NCBI GenBank assembly: GCA_036429605.1
Contig: JAVFKD010000016.1
Location: 744,001-808,000, forward strand
Origin: Cladobotryum mycophilum
Lineage: Eukaryota > Ascomycota > Sordariomycetes > Hypocreales > Hypocreaceae
Length of the DNA stretch: 64,000 bases
Reading direction: 5' to 3'
The notes beneath the pieces are model-generated. The model worked only from the letters and a program-made list of their open reading frames with translations, was not told the DNA's origin and searched no databases. Each line of letters begins with the position of its first letter. The stretch's first letter is position 1. The position numbers and the translations under genes were made by a program. Below are positions 41,637 to 52,269 of the stretch, piece by piece.

Positions 41637-42501
41637 TAGGCGATCCAACGCCTAACCAAAGAACAGCTGGACGCCGTCAGGAAGCTTGGGGCAAGGGAAT
41701 TCGCAAGGGCTCACCCCAAACAACCCAAAACTACAGACTTAACATCAAGAACCGCTCCCCCTCTCCATCTCCCCAAAGACCGACCCCAGCCAACCCGGCC
41801 CCCGCCTCAGAGGCAGGACCAGAAGACACAGCACCCTAAGCAGGATCCACCACGGTGATCACAGACAACCAAAAAGACAAAAAAATAGATCTATAACCGG
41901 ACGTACAAGGACAAAGAAAGGGAAGCCCCTACGAATATTTCAAGCCAACGTGGGAAGAGGCGCCCCGAACCAAGACACAGCCCTCGCGCTCGGCTAGGCT
42001 AATAAATACATCATACTAATACAAGAACCATAGGTTAAGCTCGAGGACAACCACCCTCAGACCAAAACCCATCCCAGATACAACTGCTTCTCCCCAATCA
42101 CCAACTAGGCGGAAAAAAACCCCGAGGATCCTATCCTATTACAGAAAAAGGCTCCCAGCCTTACAACTACCGGGCCTCAAAGGCCCACACCAGGACATCC
42201 TTTTAATCGGATATCTCAAGTATACAATCGTTAATATATACAGAGCAAGGGACAGCAAAGAGATCTTCCAGCTCCTCAATACCTAGACCCCCCGGCCAAT
42301 ACACTAATCGCAGAGGATTTCAACGCTATCCACTAGACATAATAACCCAGCAAGAACTAAAACAGGACCGGTAAACTACTTAATGAATAGCTAAAAGAGA
42401 AAGCGTTCGAGCCACAGATCATCAGTCAACCTACCCAACAACAAGGAAACACAATTAATCAAGTCCTAACAAACTTCCTTATAAAAAGCAAAGTAGACAG
42501 G
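41637..42501 (+). mobile_element. RIP-damaged Tad-like LINE fragment (left part)
   Basis: On the + strand the sequence reads LRIFQANVG followed by DTALALG, then IQEP-stop-VKLED and KTHPRYNCFSP, clearly the start of the endonuclease domain seen intact in the LINE copies further right (LRIFQANVGKIGPAHDTALA). Trp and Gln codons are stops (TAG). Upstream, a Pro-rich tail probably represents the end of ORF1. Interrupted by a solo LTR at 42502. Confidence 0.75.
42497..42501. repeat. Target-site duplication ACAGG, left
   Basis: Identical to 42850-42854 and immediately flanking the solo LTR. Confidence 0.85.
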
Positions 42502-42849
42502 TGTCATGAGCACAATCTGCGAAGCTAATTAGCCGTTAATTACCCGGCAAGATCGGCGATCAAAGCCATGAGGGGTAATTGAGGCTGGACCACTGACGAG
42601 TCACGATATCATGGATTGATATTGGGCATCTAGAATGAAGCAACGAGATCGCTGCTATGTAGTAGCTAGTGAGCTATTATAAGTAAATGGGGATTTCCTG
42701 AAGAAGGATATTCTTCAGAGATCAATAAAATCAATGATCGCCCTTTTGAAAGCAGCTAACTAGCTGCTCTTGAGCCTCGTAATCTCTTTCACTCAGATCA
42801 TTTGGCACTTTGCTATTCCCCTTACGTCTGCCGTAATCCGGTCATGACA
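42502..42849. mobile_element. Solo LTR, 348 bp, perfect 5-bp target duplication
   Basis: Begins TGTCATGA and ends TCATGACA (perfect 8-bp inverted ends) and is flanked by ACAGG on both sides. It contains an AATAAAAT signal near 42722. No internal region: the product of LTR-LTR recombination after an LTR retrotransposon inserted into the LINE fragment. Its sequence differs from the other LTRs in the window. Confidence 0.9.
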
Positions 42850-42854
42850 ACAGG
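42850..42854. repeat. Target-site duplication ACAGG, right
   Basis: Second copy of the 5-bp duplication of the solo LTR. Confidence 0.85.
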
Positions 42855-43209
42855 GAACTGAATACCTACTCAAATCACTACACTATCATCACACTCATTA
42901 ACGCTGCTCCCAGGGCTAGACCCTAGAATAAGCTGATCATAGGCCCAGAGGAAATACTTGCCTTTATTTAACTTATAAAATAATACACGAAACACCCAAG
43001 TCTTATCGGCCCAAGCAACTCCGGGATCAACAAAGCAGCCCAAGAACTCATCACTGCTCTACAGCTCGTAGTCAAAAGTACCGGCAAAAGAAAAGAAAAC
43101 GGAGAATACGCAGCCCCCTAGTAGACAAAGGAATACAAGGCCAAGCACAGAGACCTCACCTATTCTAGAGGCATCCCGAAGCTTCATACAAAAGCCCGCA
43201 CAACAATAT
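42855..43209 (+). mobile_element. RIP-damaged LINE fragment (right part)
   Basis: Continues the LINE fragment after the solo LTR. Fragmentary similarity to the endonuclease-RT linker of the LINE copies (the region preceding WWTEECAEA). It ends where the chromovirus LTR begins. Confidence 0.5.
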
Positions 43210-43401
43210 TGTTATCGGAGAATAGTAACTTGGACGATTAGGTAGAAAGCTCATAAGGTCAGGTAGGGTCAATTGTATTGCAAGACTTAAGCTTAGAGAA
43301 TCTAAGAGTTGTGCGCCGCGATCCGTGAACGCACGCCCATCGAGACCCTAGCGTCACGTGAGGTGCGCACACCTAACGCTCCGTCTAGCAATCCCGTTAC
43401 A
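43210..43401 (-). repeat. 3' LTR of chromovirus
   Basis: 192 bp. On the element strand it runs TGTAACGGG to CCGATAACA. Matches 50054-50245 with a few substitutions, including both transitions and transversions. Confidence 0.92.
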
Positions 43402-43693
43402 ATTAGCCCCTCTCTCCAGTAACAGCTGCCCTCGGCTGTTATTTTGGTTGTCCAGGTAACGGCACACCGCCTTAGTGGGTCCACATCACGCTTGCGTATT
43501 TTCGTTACCCCGCCCTTGCTACAACGCTCCTTCTCACTTTCTTCATGCACACCTTTTCTCTTCGGTGCCCCATCGTTGCTTCCTTCTCAATCTTGATCAT
43601 CGTCTATCACCATACCCGTTTAGGTTATCACCATCCTTCTTTCGTCGATCGCTCAACGCCTCTTTCGCCGTTCGCCGGGTACTCGTTTGGACC

Positions 43694-44874
43694 ATGGCTG
43701 ACGCTGCAGATACCGACCCGCCTGCTTCAGAGCAGGGCTCGGGGTCCGGATCTGACTCTGGCTCTGATTCCGACCCCGCCTCTCCTGGCTTCAAGGAGCG
43801 TCAGCGACTGAAGAAGATTCGGGAGCAGAAAGCTGCTAAGGCTGCAGTAGCCGCCAAGAAGAAGAAGGCGAATGGCCCTCGACTCCCTCGTGGTAAGGCC
43901 AAGACACGCGCTGCCGATGAACGCCGTGTCAAGAAGATCAGGGCCCGATTGGGCCGTACCGAGGCGTACCAAGTTCATGGCAATTAGTGTATGCATTGCT
44001 TTCGTACGGCGTTGGAGGTCGATAAGAAGGCCATGAAGAAGAAGGCAGAGAACAAGCCCGGTGTCCCGGAGCCGATTTCTTGCCGATACGTGGACTCAGC
44101 GTCCACTCGTTGCAAGCAATGCAATGAGCGCAATGCTTCTTGCCAGCGGTAAGTCCTTCCTTCTACTCCTCCCCGTTACTGCTTATGCTTTGGTCAAGAG
44201 CCCCGACTTATCTATAGCGTGTAGCCCACCTGCCCTTCTTATGGGAAATGCGCGAGACTTGACTGAGATGACTGCCTTTATGGTTGACGTTGCCGAGACT
44301 GGTGACGAGGAGGCGGATCCCGTCACTCCTCCTGACGGAGGTGCGCCTATGGTCCCCTGTGCCTATTCGCTGCCTTTTCGTCAGGCTCTGGCCGGAGCAT
44401 GTATGGACTTGCGTTTGGCGTTCTCCCAGTTGGAGATCTCGCATTGCTCTGAGTATGGCTTGTCAGGTAACAAGAAGAATACCGCCGAGACCGCCCAGGC
44501 TTATCGTAGCCTGGTGCAGGAGCGGCTTATGCTGTTGGCCGCACGTTGGCCACGTCCTCTTTCTCGTCTGGTCCCTTCTACTGTAAGTCACCGATTCCCT
44601 AGTGATTTTTATTGTTCTCCTTTCTAATCCTTATAAGGCCAATTCGACTGAGCGACGTGAAATTGAGGCCGTTAACAGGAAGGATCTACAGGCTTGGGAG
44701 AACGCGCAGTTACCCCGCCTACTCATCACTGATGCAGGCTGGACTGCCTGGCTGGTCGCTATTCGGGGTGCTCGGGATACTTTTCGGAAGGCAATGGCCG
44801 AGGAGCCTGGTATTGGGAAGAAGGAGGCTCTGGATTTGATGGCTGATTTCCCTTGCAAGGTCCCGACCTCTTAG
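43694..44874 (+). CDS. Antisense, intron-bearing cysteine-cluster gene carried by the chromovirus (one in-frame stop)
   Basis: Three exons on the + strand: 43694-44148, 44225-44582 and 44638-44874. Introns are GTAAGT...GTGTAG (76 bp) and GTAAGT...ATAAG (55 bp, CTAAT-like branch). All joins keep frame, and the total is 349 residues. The N-terminus is acidic and Ser/Gly-rich (SGSDSGSDSDPASPG), then strongly basic and helical (KKIREQKAAKAAVAAKKKK). A six-cysteine cluster follows: CMHC, 27 residues, C, 9 residues, CKQC, 6 residues, C. This spacing resembles variant zinc clusters of fungal DNA-binding proteins. The rest is helical with no motif I recognise. One TAG at 43985-43987 precedes the first cysteine and could be a G-to-A change of a Trp codon. 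Function unknown; a retroelement regulator or captured host gene are both possible. Confidence 0.7.
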
Positions 44875-44997
44875 GTTGTTTTTGTTTGTCATAGTAACCT
44901 TGTCGGTATAGTGTCGTCGGGATGACGCACCTACATAGGTACTTTCTCCACTCTAGAGCCTTAATGCTCTAATACACTAAAATCATCGGTTTCGCCC

Positions 44998-47900
44998 TTA
45001 TTGCTTTTGCTTTTTCCTAGGTCTTCCTCTTTTCCTCGGGGTCTGTACTGTTTCTTGACTTTCCCTCCGGGTATCGGGAGTCTTTCGCTTGCTTTTCGCC
45101 TGCGTAGCGTGGAATCGTTTGATAGCATCTTTCGCGTTTTCCATATCGTCTTCGGCTACCCATTGGTTGTACTCCGAAGGCCATCCTTTCCATTTGACCA
45201 AATAGTGCAAGTCGCCTTCTAGCTTAGTGCAGTCCCGAACTTCCTCAACTTCCTATTTGTTTTCGGGATTATCGAGTTCAGGCATCGGTAGGTTCTCTCC
45301 AGGTGTTCCTTTTTTCTGCCGCTAAGGTTCTAGAAGGCTAATATGAAACACATCATGAAGGCGCGAGTATTGCTCTAGCAGTGCAAGACGATATGCTTGT
45401 TTCCCAATCCTCCCTAGGATTCTGAATGGCCCGATGAATCGCGGAGCTAGTTTCTTTTTCTCTCCCTTAAGACGTAGGTTTTTGGTTGACAGTCCTACAA
45501 GGTCTCCGGGGTCTAGGGTAAATGGTTCATACTGTTTATTATAGTAGAGCGCTTGCCTTTCTACAACAATTCCCCATCGGATCTTTAGCCGCTCTTGGAG
45601 CTGTTCTAGCTTTTTAAGTCGAGCTTGTACTGCGGGTACCCTTCCTTTCTGATCATCGTCCCTGATGATTCGGTGGAAATCTGGTTGATAGCCAAATAAT
45701 GCTCTCATGGGTGATTCGCCAGTAGTACTGTTCTTTGTATTATTGCATGCAAATTGTGCCGATCGTAGCAGTTGGGCCTATTTGGCTTGTTCTATGTTAA
45801 TGAAGCAACGAAGATAATGTTCTAGTGTCTAGTTTATTCTTTCTATCTAGCCATCGGTTTCGGGGTGAAAGGCCGTCGAGAGTCTTTATTTTACCTTAGA
45901 GTAATAATATAGCTCTGACCAGAATTGGCTTGTAAATACCGGTCCTTTATCCGATACGATGCCTTTGCTTGGGCCAAATGCTAATTCTACTTTATTGTGA
46001 AAAAGCTCTGCTAGTTGTACTGCATTGGTGGTTGTATTGATAGGGAAAAATAAGGAATACTTAGTAAATCGGTCCACGATCACTAATATTGCATTAATAT
46101 ATTCTTTACGGTATACTACAATAGGGAGACCTGTAATGAAATCTATGCTAACTTCTTAGAACGGTCTTGAGGGTATTAGTAGCGATTTAAGCTTGCCGTA
46201 GGGTTTATGACGTTGAGCTACAGTGCCTTGACACGTATTGTAGCTCTGTATATATTCCCTTATCTCTTGATCCATTCGATGCCAATAGAACTTGCGCTGT
46301 AGTAGCTCTAGGGTACGGTCTTTGCCGAAGTGCCCTGCAAGTGGGTCATTGTGGTAGAGCTGTAATAGTTCTCGCCGAAGGACTTCATCATCTGGAATAA
46401 AGATAAGGTTCTTATATCTTAGCAGCCCCTCTGGGTCCACATCCCACTTTCCTTGCTTTCGCTTAGGAAGCGCTTGTGCCTCTGCTTCAACTCGCTTTTG
46501 AGTTTCTGGGTCCTTAGCCTGTGCTTTCGCCACTAGGTCTAACAATGGTTGGGAAACCTTGGTTTCGTACACAACCTCTTGGCTCATAGCCGTTTTCACG
46601 TCTTCTTGAGGCATTAGCTGCGCGCGTTCAGCTATAGCCGTGGCCCAGTCAGCCAGACGTTCGGGGTTCGGCAGTCCCTCGCCGGTGCTCCCCTCAACCT
46701 GGGGCTCCTGGCCCTTTAATAACACTTCGTCAGGTTGTTCACGAGCTCGGGTCATCTCGTCCCGTAAAGGCATCTCGCCAAGCTCGGACTGGATCAAAGT
46801 CTCGGGATTACTACCCTGTAACGGCATCTCGCCAGACTTTCTTCGATGCATCGGGTTGGCAGTCACTTGTTGCATTGCCACAAGTTTTTCCCGTAGTTCT
46901 GGGAGTAGCTCAACATTCGTTGGGTCTTCGCCCTTATAGTCAGGCCGTCTTGACGGCGCATCTGCAGGATTGCTTTTCCCTGGGCGATGCTTGATGACAA
47001 AATTGAACGGGGTCAGGTACATACACCAGCGTGCTTGCCTGCCACTCAGCCTCGTCTGCTGCATAAATGCTTGGAGATTCCGATGGTCTGATAGTACCTC
47101 TACAGGCTTCTGCGCCCTTTCGACATAGTGTCGCCAATGTTTAAAAGATTCCACTATTGCGAACATTTCTTGATCTGGCGTGCCGTAGTTCAGCTCTGGG
47201 CCATTGAACCTTCGGGACCAAAAGGCCACGGGGTGATAACGCCCTTGTTCATCTGGTTGGGAGATAATTCCCGCCATTGCGAACTTAGACGCATCTGTCT
47301 CTATTCGGATAGGTAAACCCGGATCAAAATGCCTCAACAGCGGCGCTTCTTGGAACGCCTGGATCAGTAGCCGAAACGCTGCCTGTTCATTAGCGTTAAG
47401 CCGGAGTCTCCCGGGCTTCTTGCCATTCTCGCTTCCCTTGAGTAATGCAGTCAAGGGAGCGGCGATCTTTGAGTATCCTTGAATAAACCTTCGATAGAAG
47501 TTACAGAACCCTAGAAAGACCTGGATATCCCGATAGGTCTCGGGTTCCTTCCAAGTGGAAATAGTCTTTACTCTTTCTGGGTCCATGGAGATGCCTTTAT
47601 TCGATAGGATAAATCCTAGGAATTCAACATGATCTTGGTAAAAGGTACACTTAGAAGGCTTTGCATATAGCTCGGCCTTCCGTAGCCTTTCGAGAACCAA
47701 TCTCACGTGCTCCGTATGCTCTTCTTTTGTCTTGGAGTATATTAGAATATCATCAAGGTAGGCAATACATACTGCGTCCAGAAGTCCGTGTAGGGCTTCA
47801 TGGATATAGTGTTGGAACGTTGCAGGCGCATTGGTTAGACCAAAGGGCATCACTAGGTATTCGTAATGTCCGTACCGAGTTCGAAAAGCAGTCTTCCACT

Positions 47901-48942
47901 CATCTCCTTCCTTAATTCGAATACGGTAATAGGCATCCTTAACATCGATTTTTGTAAAGTAATTTGCGCCTGTGATACGATCAAGGATCTCTAATATAAG
48001 AGGTAAGGGATAGCAATTCTTCTCAGTCACCTTATTAAGTCCCCGGTAATCCACACATAATCGGAGGGTACCATCCTTTTTTGGGATAAATAGGATCGGT
48101 GCCCCGGCAGGGCTCTTAGAGGTGCGGATACGCCCTTTCTGTAGGTTTTCGTCAAGGTATTTGCGTAGTTCTTCGAGCTCAACGGGGGACAGAGGATAAA
48201 TTGATCCATAGGGAGGTACGCCCTCTGGCACTAAATCAATAGCATAGTCTGTGATCTTGTGGCTCGGGAGAATGCCTGCATTGTCAGCATTAAACACATC
48301 ATAGAAATCCAATAACTCCTTCGGTATCTCGACCACTTCTTGTTGGCGATTCGTTGCCTTTTCGTCCAGTAAAGGGGAAATTTCTGTAGGTGCTACTACA
48401 GCGAATACTTTTGCGACCCCTTTGCATGACTGTCGGAACTTATGGGGCTGCGTTGGTTTTATCTTTCTCCACTGGTGTTCGAACCACCAACGTCGATCCC
48501 AGGCAAGGTGGATTTTCTCGTCAAGTATGGTAGTCATGCTTAAAAGAACAGGACTCCCTTCTGGTCGTGGGTCCCGGTCGACGCCGACGCATACGCGAGT
48601 AATTCGGCGGGTAATACCTCGTGAGTCAGTGACTTCAAGCGGCACTTCCCAGGCACCGTATTGTCGTACTGTCATCCTGCCGATTGCCTCCATCATCGGT
48701 GCTTTCGCTCGTACTTGGCGGAGCCTATTTTTCCGGGCGAATGTTACGCTTATTACATCGACTTCAGCGCAGCTATCCAGGTCGGCATGAGTACAGGTAG
48801 GGTTTTGCCCGAGAACGGTTACTGGTACGTGAAACCGTGTTGTTGTCCTAACAGTGAGTGTTCCGACTGAAGTATAGGACGCTACTTCAGCCTCCGGTCG
48901 TTTCCCTGACTTTTCTGTTGGTTTTCGTCTCGCTTTGGACAC
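44998..48942 (-). pseudogene. pol: pol polyprotein of chromovirus, broken in integrase
   Basis: The first 928 codons (48942-46156) are open: an aspartic protease with DLDSCAEVDVIS (Cys where Gly is usual), RT with FTKIDVKDAYYRIRI, MPFGLTNAPATFQ and YLDDILIYS, RNase H starting ETDASKFAMAG, and the integrase zinc region (LAGHFGKDRTLELLQRKFYW). There the first Cys of CxxC reads Tyr. After a stop, 46083-45886 carries the catalytic-core pieces IVDRFTKYS and VSDKGPVFTSQFW. 45708-45322 is the integrase C-terminal part, and 45210-44998 is a chromodomain (YLVKWKGWPSEYNQWVAEDDM). Stops fit G-to-A changes. It overlaps gag by 61 nt in the -1 frame. Confidence 0.88.
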
Positions 48943-50015
48943 CTATCTGCGAGGTGTTCATCGCTCTGGTAGGTAAAGCATTTCAGTGGCTTTCTGTCTT
49001 TCCCGGTATTGTTTTTAATAGGGATTTGATTCGGATTCGAGAATCGGTTTCGCGGTGGTTGGTTACCACGAGGTTTCTTATAGCCACTTTTTGACGAACT
49101 TTGAGTCAGGGTTTCGGTTGCTTTGCGCTTTACTCCATGTTTAATAGAGTCCCAGAACCGAGTCGCAAGGGATACCATTTCTTCTCGAGTTTTAGATATA
49201 TCTTGGGTGTGTAATCGAATGTGTTGTTGCAATTCAGGGCGTAACTTTGAGTAAAGGTTTAGAGCCCGCATCTTTTCTTCGGCGCGTGGGAATCGTTTCT
49301 CCAGCGAGTCAAGGTAGATATGGAATTCTCTTGGGGATTGTAGTTCTCGTTGGTGTGCACGCGCTAGCTGAGAGATCAGAATAAGATCTTGGTGAGCTGC
49401 GTCCTTGAGTAAGGTATTGCTCCATTCTTCGAAGTAGTCCCAATCCTCTTTAAAGGAAAGGCGGTCTTCCTCTGACTGCTCGTCGAGGTATCGTTCCCAT
49501 CTCGTTCGGCATTCGCCATCCATGTTATCCAAGGCTAATAGGATGCGCTTTGCTGGTTTACGGTACTTCCGGGGTGCTCCCTCAAAAGCACGCTGTAAGT
49601 CACTAAGCCACTCATCTCTGGCTTGAAGTTCCACAGGGAGTTTGAGTTGGCGAATGTTCTTAACCTTAATTTCTCCGCCGCCACTACTCGTTGATTCGTT
49701 GGAGTCTCGACGCCTCCTCGTCTTGGCCGTGTAGGGTTGGCTAGTTATTGCCAATTGCTCCATAAGTTCTTGCTCCTGCTTCTGTAAAGCCTGGAGTGCT
49801 GTAAGTTGTCTGATTCGCTCGACCACAGCGGCGTGCTGCTGTGCAAGGGTGTTATTCGCAGGGGTATCTGCAGTGCTCCCATCCGCAGGGGTTTCGGTGG
49901 TCTCTCGTTCCTGCCGCGGTGGGTTCTCTCGGGCCAAACTGCTACTTGGTTGTGCCACCCTCTGAGTGGGGTTCGCGGCTTGTTGCGGAGACATTGTGCT
50001 TCGAGTATTAACCAT
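48882..50015 (-). CDS. gag: gag of chromovirus, intact frame with altered zinc knuckle
   Basis: 377 residues. Disordered Ser/Thr/Pro start, then a helical stretch (ERIRQLTALQALQKQEQEL), a capsid-like helical region (WLSDLQRAFEGAPRKYRKPA through YSKLRPELQQHI), a basic linker and one knuckle reading CFTYQSDEHLADRC. The second cysteine is Tyr (C-to-Y, one G-to-A change), so the knuckle probably cannot hold zinc. The stop lies 61 nt inside the pol frame, so pol would be expressed by -1 frameshifting or another recoding event (inference). No classical slippery heptamer stood out. Confidence 0.85.
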   Translation of the reverse strand: MVNTRSTMSPQQAANPTQRVAQPSSSLARENPPRQERETTETPADGSTADTPANNTLAQQHAAVVERIRQLTALQALQKQEQELMEQLAITSQPYTAKTRRRRDSNESTSSGGGEIKVKNIRQLKLPVELQARDEWLSDLQRAFEGAPRKYRKPAKRILLALDNMDGECRTRWERYLDEQSEEDRLSFKEDWDYFEEWSNTLLKDAAHQDLILISQLARAHQRELQSPREFHIYLDSLEKRFPRAEEKMRALNLYSKLRPELQQHIRLHTQDISKTREEMVSLATRFWDSIKHGVKRKATETLTQSSSKSGYKKPRGNQPPRNRFSNPNQIPIKNNTGKDRKPLKCFTYQSDEHLADRCPKRDENQQKSQGNDRRLK

Positions 50016-50053
50016 TATGACTTTCTAGGTAATCGTAATAGAAGCTTAAGAAT

Positions 50054-50245
50054 CGTTATCGGAGAATAGTAACTTGGACGATTAGGTAGAAAGCTCATAA
50101 GGTCAGGTAGGGTCAATTGTATTGCAAGACTTAAGCTTAGCGAGTCTAAGAGTTGTGCGCCGCGATCCGTGAACGCAAGCCCATCGAGACCCTAGCGTCA
50201 CGTGAGGTGTATACACCTAACGTTCCGTCTAACAATCCCGTTACA
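50054..50245 (-). repeat. 5' LTR of chromovirus
   Basis: 192 bp, the promoter LTR for the minus-strand element. On the + strand its inner end reads CG instead of TG, a single change in the terminal dinucleotide. No obvious tRNA-complementary primer site follows. Confidence 0.9.
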
Positions 50246-50433
50246 AATAACTTTTATAATTATTAAAAATAAATATTTAATAAATCCTTTTTATATAAAA
50301 AAACTATATAATAATTAAAATACTTAATTTAATTTAAGCTAATTTTATTAATAATTTAATTATTTTTTATTATTATAATATATTAATTTATTAAAAGATT
50401 ATTATAATAGCAAAAGAAAACACAATAACAAAA
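50246..50433. other. Extremely AT-rich DNA
   Basis: Almost only A and T, with TTAAT, ATTAT and TATAA motifs, as in heavily RIP-mutated fungal DNA. Similar composition reappears at 63890-64000, beyond the LINE array. Both may be the original target locus. Confidence 0.6.
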
Positions 50434-50444
50434 AGAGAACATAG
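50434..50444. repeat. 11-bp LINE array boundary motif, left
   Basis: AGAGAACATAG, one base different from AGAGAATATAG at 51908-51918, 57872-57882 and 63835-63845. It directly precedes the tail of the leftmost LINE copy. Confidence 0.7.
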
Positions 50445-51103
50445 TGTTTGTTTGTTTGTTTGTTTGTTTTACTATTTAACGTCTGTATAAGGCAATACTG
50501 CCTAACCCCTGCTGGGGCAAAGGACGTGCTATGCTAGAAGCTAAGTAGATGATTATATACAACCGCTATCGCCTCCATATAGCAAATCTTCGGCTTGTTT
50601 AGCCCTGGGGTTTTGTACGATTAGGGCTCGTCAGCGAGCGCCTAACCTGCGGGTGTAAGTCCGCTTAGTCTATTAGTTGATAGTACTATCAGACCATAGC
50701 CTCTTAAAAAGCAGAGCTAGAGCTTTGTAAAAGCTTAAAAGATATAAAAGTATAAAAGTATAAAAGATAGAAAGGTTAATCGTGATCTGGGATGACTAGT
50801 TTCGAGGGTAGATCTTTTAGAAGAAGCCTGTTTCGTTTACTAGCTTTATGAATCGTTCAAAGTTAGGCCTTAGGTACTAGGTAATTGTCACTGATGGTAT
50901 TAGTCCAAGTTTTATCCGATGCTTCGGATTAACCTTTTTGCAGTAGAATATGTGGTCTAAGGTCTTATTCCTGCTGTATAAGCAGGTCCGTGTAGTAGTA
51001 CTGCTTAAGTACTTATGTATGTAATAGTCAGTGAAGTCGCCGTGGCCTGATCGGGCCGCTATTAGCCGATGTAGGTTATTATAGGTTAGCGATAGCTTTA
51101 GGG

Positions 51104-51203
51104 NNNNNNNNNNNNNNNNNNNNNNNNNNNNNNNNNNNNNNNNNNNNNNNNNNNNNNNNNNNNNNNNNNNNNNNNNNNNNNNNNNNNNNNNNNNNNNNNN
51201 NNN
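51104..51203. other. Assembly gap (100 N)
   Basis: Exactly 100 N, the usual placeholder for a gap of unknown size. It falls inside the leftmost LINE copy, so local copy number is not resolved. Confidence 0.98.
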
Positions 51204-51789
51204 GGTGGACTGTTTCTTTGGTCCCTGGGGGATGCTTTGTATGAGCCTGTGGTTTCTGTGGTGCTGTTGGACCAGGGCCCTGTGTGTTATGTAGTACCGA
51301 CGCGTATGTGGTTGTGTTTCTTTTGGGAGGTTCTTTTGGGTTAAGGGCTGATATGCAGGCTGATTTAAAGGCATTTGTAAGAGCTGTTGTAATCTTTCTT
51401 GTGTGATCGGTGGTGAATTGCTTTGCTATCGCGTCGAACGTGGTACTGAACGCGTTTAGGACCTTATGTTCTTCGGTATATATAGCTGCTCGTTCGTCCA
51501 GTACTTGCTGGGTATAGTCGTGTACAGCGGGTACGGCTGGTGCTGTTGCGTCTTGGGTAGGAATCCTTTCATTGGTAGGGTTGGCAGTTAAGTGGAAAGG
51601 TGAACTGGAGGGCGGTGGATTGGTGGTTCTTTGTTGCGGCAGTGGCTGAGGTGTGCTGGGTAGGTGAGGGTATTGGTTATGAGGCAGTGCTTCTCGCGCG
51701 CGTTGTTGCAAGTCAGTTGGCGTAATCTCTCCCAGTTCGAATGGGAATTGGCTCGCTTGGATAGTCGGCGCTGTAGGCGTGGACGCCAT
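51204..51789 (-). pseudogene. LINE ORF1 N-terminal fragment
   Basis: About 195 codons from MASTPTAPTIQ, running into the gap. Identical at the protein level to the start of ORF1 in the copy at 56017-57753. Confidence 0.85.
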
Positions 51790-51907
51790 GCTGCCGACGC
51801 AGCTTAGTATTTGGTGTTTTACCCCTAGTTGTTAAGGATTTGTATGAAATTTGCATATGTTCCCTTAACAGCTGGTGCCAAGAAATTGATATGTCAAAGG
51901 GAGACGC

Positions 51908-51918
51908 AGAGAATATAG
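51908..51918. repeat. 11-bp LINE array boundary motif
   Basis: AGAGAATATAG between the 5' end of the leftmost copy and the tail of the middle copy. Only one motif copy lies between adjacent elements. Confidence 0.75.
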
Positions 51919-52269
51919 TGTTTGTTTGTTTGTTTGTTTGTTTTACTATTTAACGTCCGTATAAGGCAATACTGCCCAACCCCTGCTGGGGCAAAGGACG
52001 TGCTATGCTAGAAGCTAAGTAGATGATTATATACAACCGCTATCGCCTCCATATAGCAAATCTTCGGCTTGTTTAGCCCTGGGGTTTTGTACGATTAGGG
52101 CTCGTCAGCGAGCGCCTAACCTGCGGGTGTAAGTCCGCTTAGTCTATTAGTTGATGGTACTATCAGACCATAGCCTCTTAAAAGGCAGAGCTAGAGCTTT
52201 GTGGAAGCTTAAAAGATATAAAAGTATAAAAGTATAAAAGATAGAAAGGTTAATCGTGATCTGGGATGA

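Larger units (their letters stand above)
43210..50245 (-). mobile_element. Ty3/gypsy chromovirus retrotransposon, 7.0 kb
   Basis: Complete element in minus orientation with 192-bp LTRs, gag, pol (protease, RT, RNase H, integrase, chromodomain) and an extra spliced gene in antisense between the chromodomain and the 3' LTR. Flanks are AATAT on the left and AATAA on the right, an imperfect 5-bp target duplication. The LTRs differ at roughly ten positions, so the insertion is not recent. gag is open. pol is open through RNase H but broken in integrase. Its enzymes would therefore have to come from elsewhere for new copies to form. Confidence 0.92.
50445..51907 (-). mobile_element. Tad-like LINE, leftmost copy, broken by assembly gap
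   Basis: The 3' part (50445-51103) has the same UTR and the RNase H-downstream, cysteine-rich C-terminus of ORF2 as the full copies, but carries many C-to-T and G-to-A differences and stops. After the N gap, the 5' part (51204-51907) encodes the first part of ORF1 and matches the next copy almost exactly. About 4.5 kb of a full element is absent, so the gap may hide a full copy or mark an artificial join. Confidence 0.8.

Noticed and set aside
50877..51374. 165-codon open frame spanning the N gap
   Set aside because: It joins the ORF2 end and ORF1 start through 100 undetermined bases, so it is not real.
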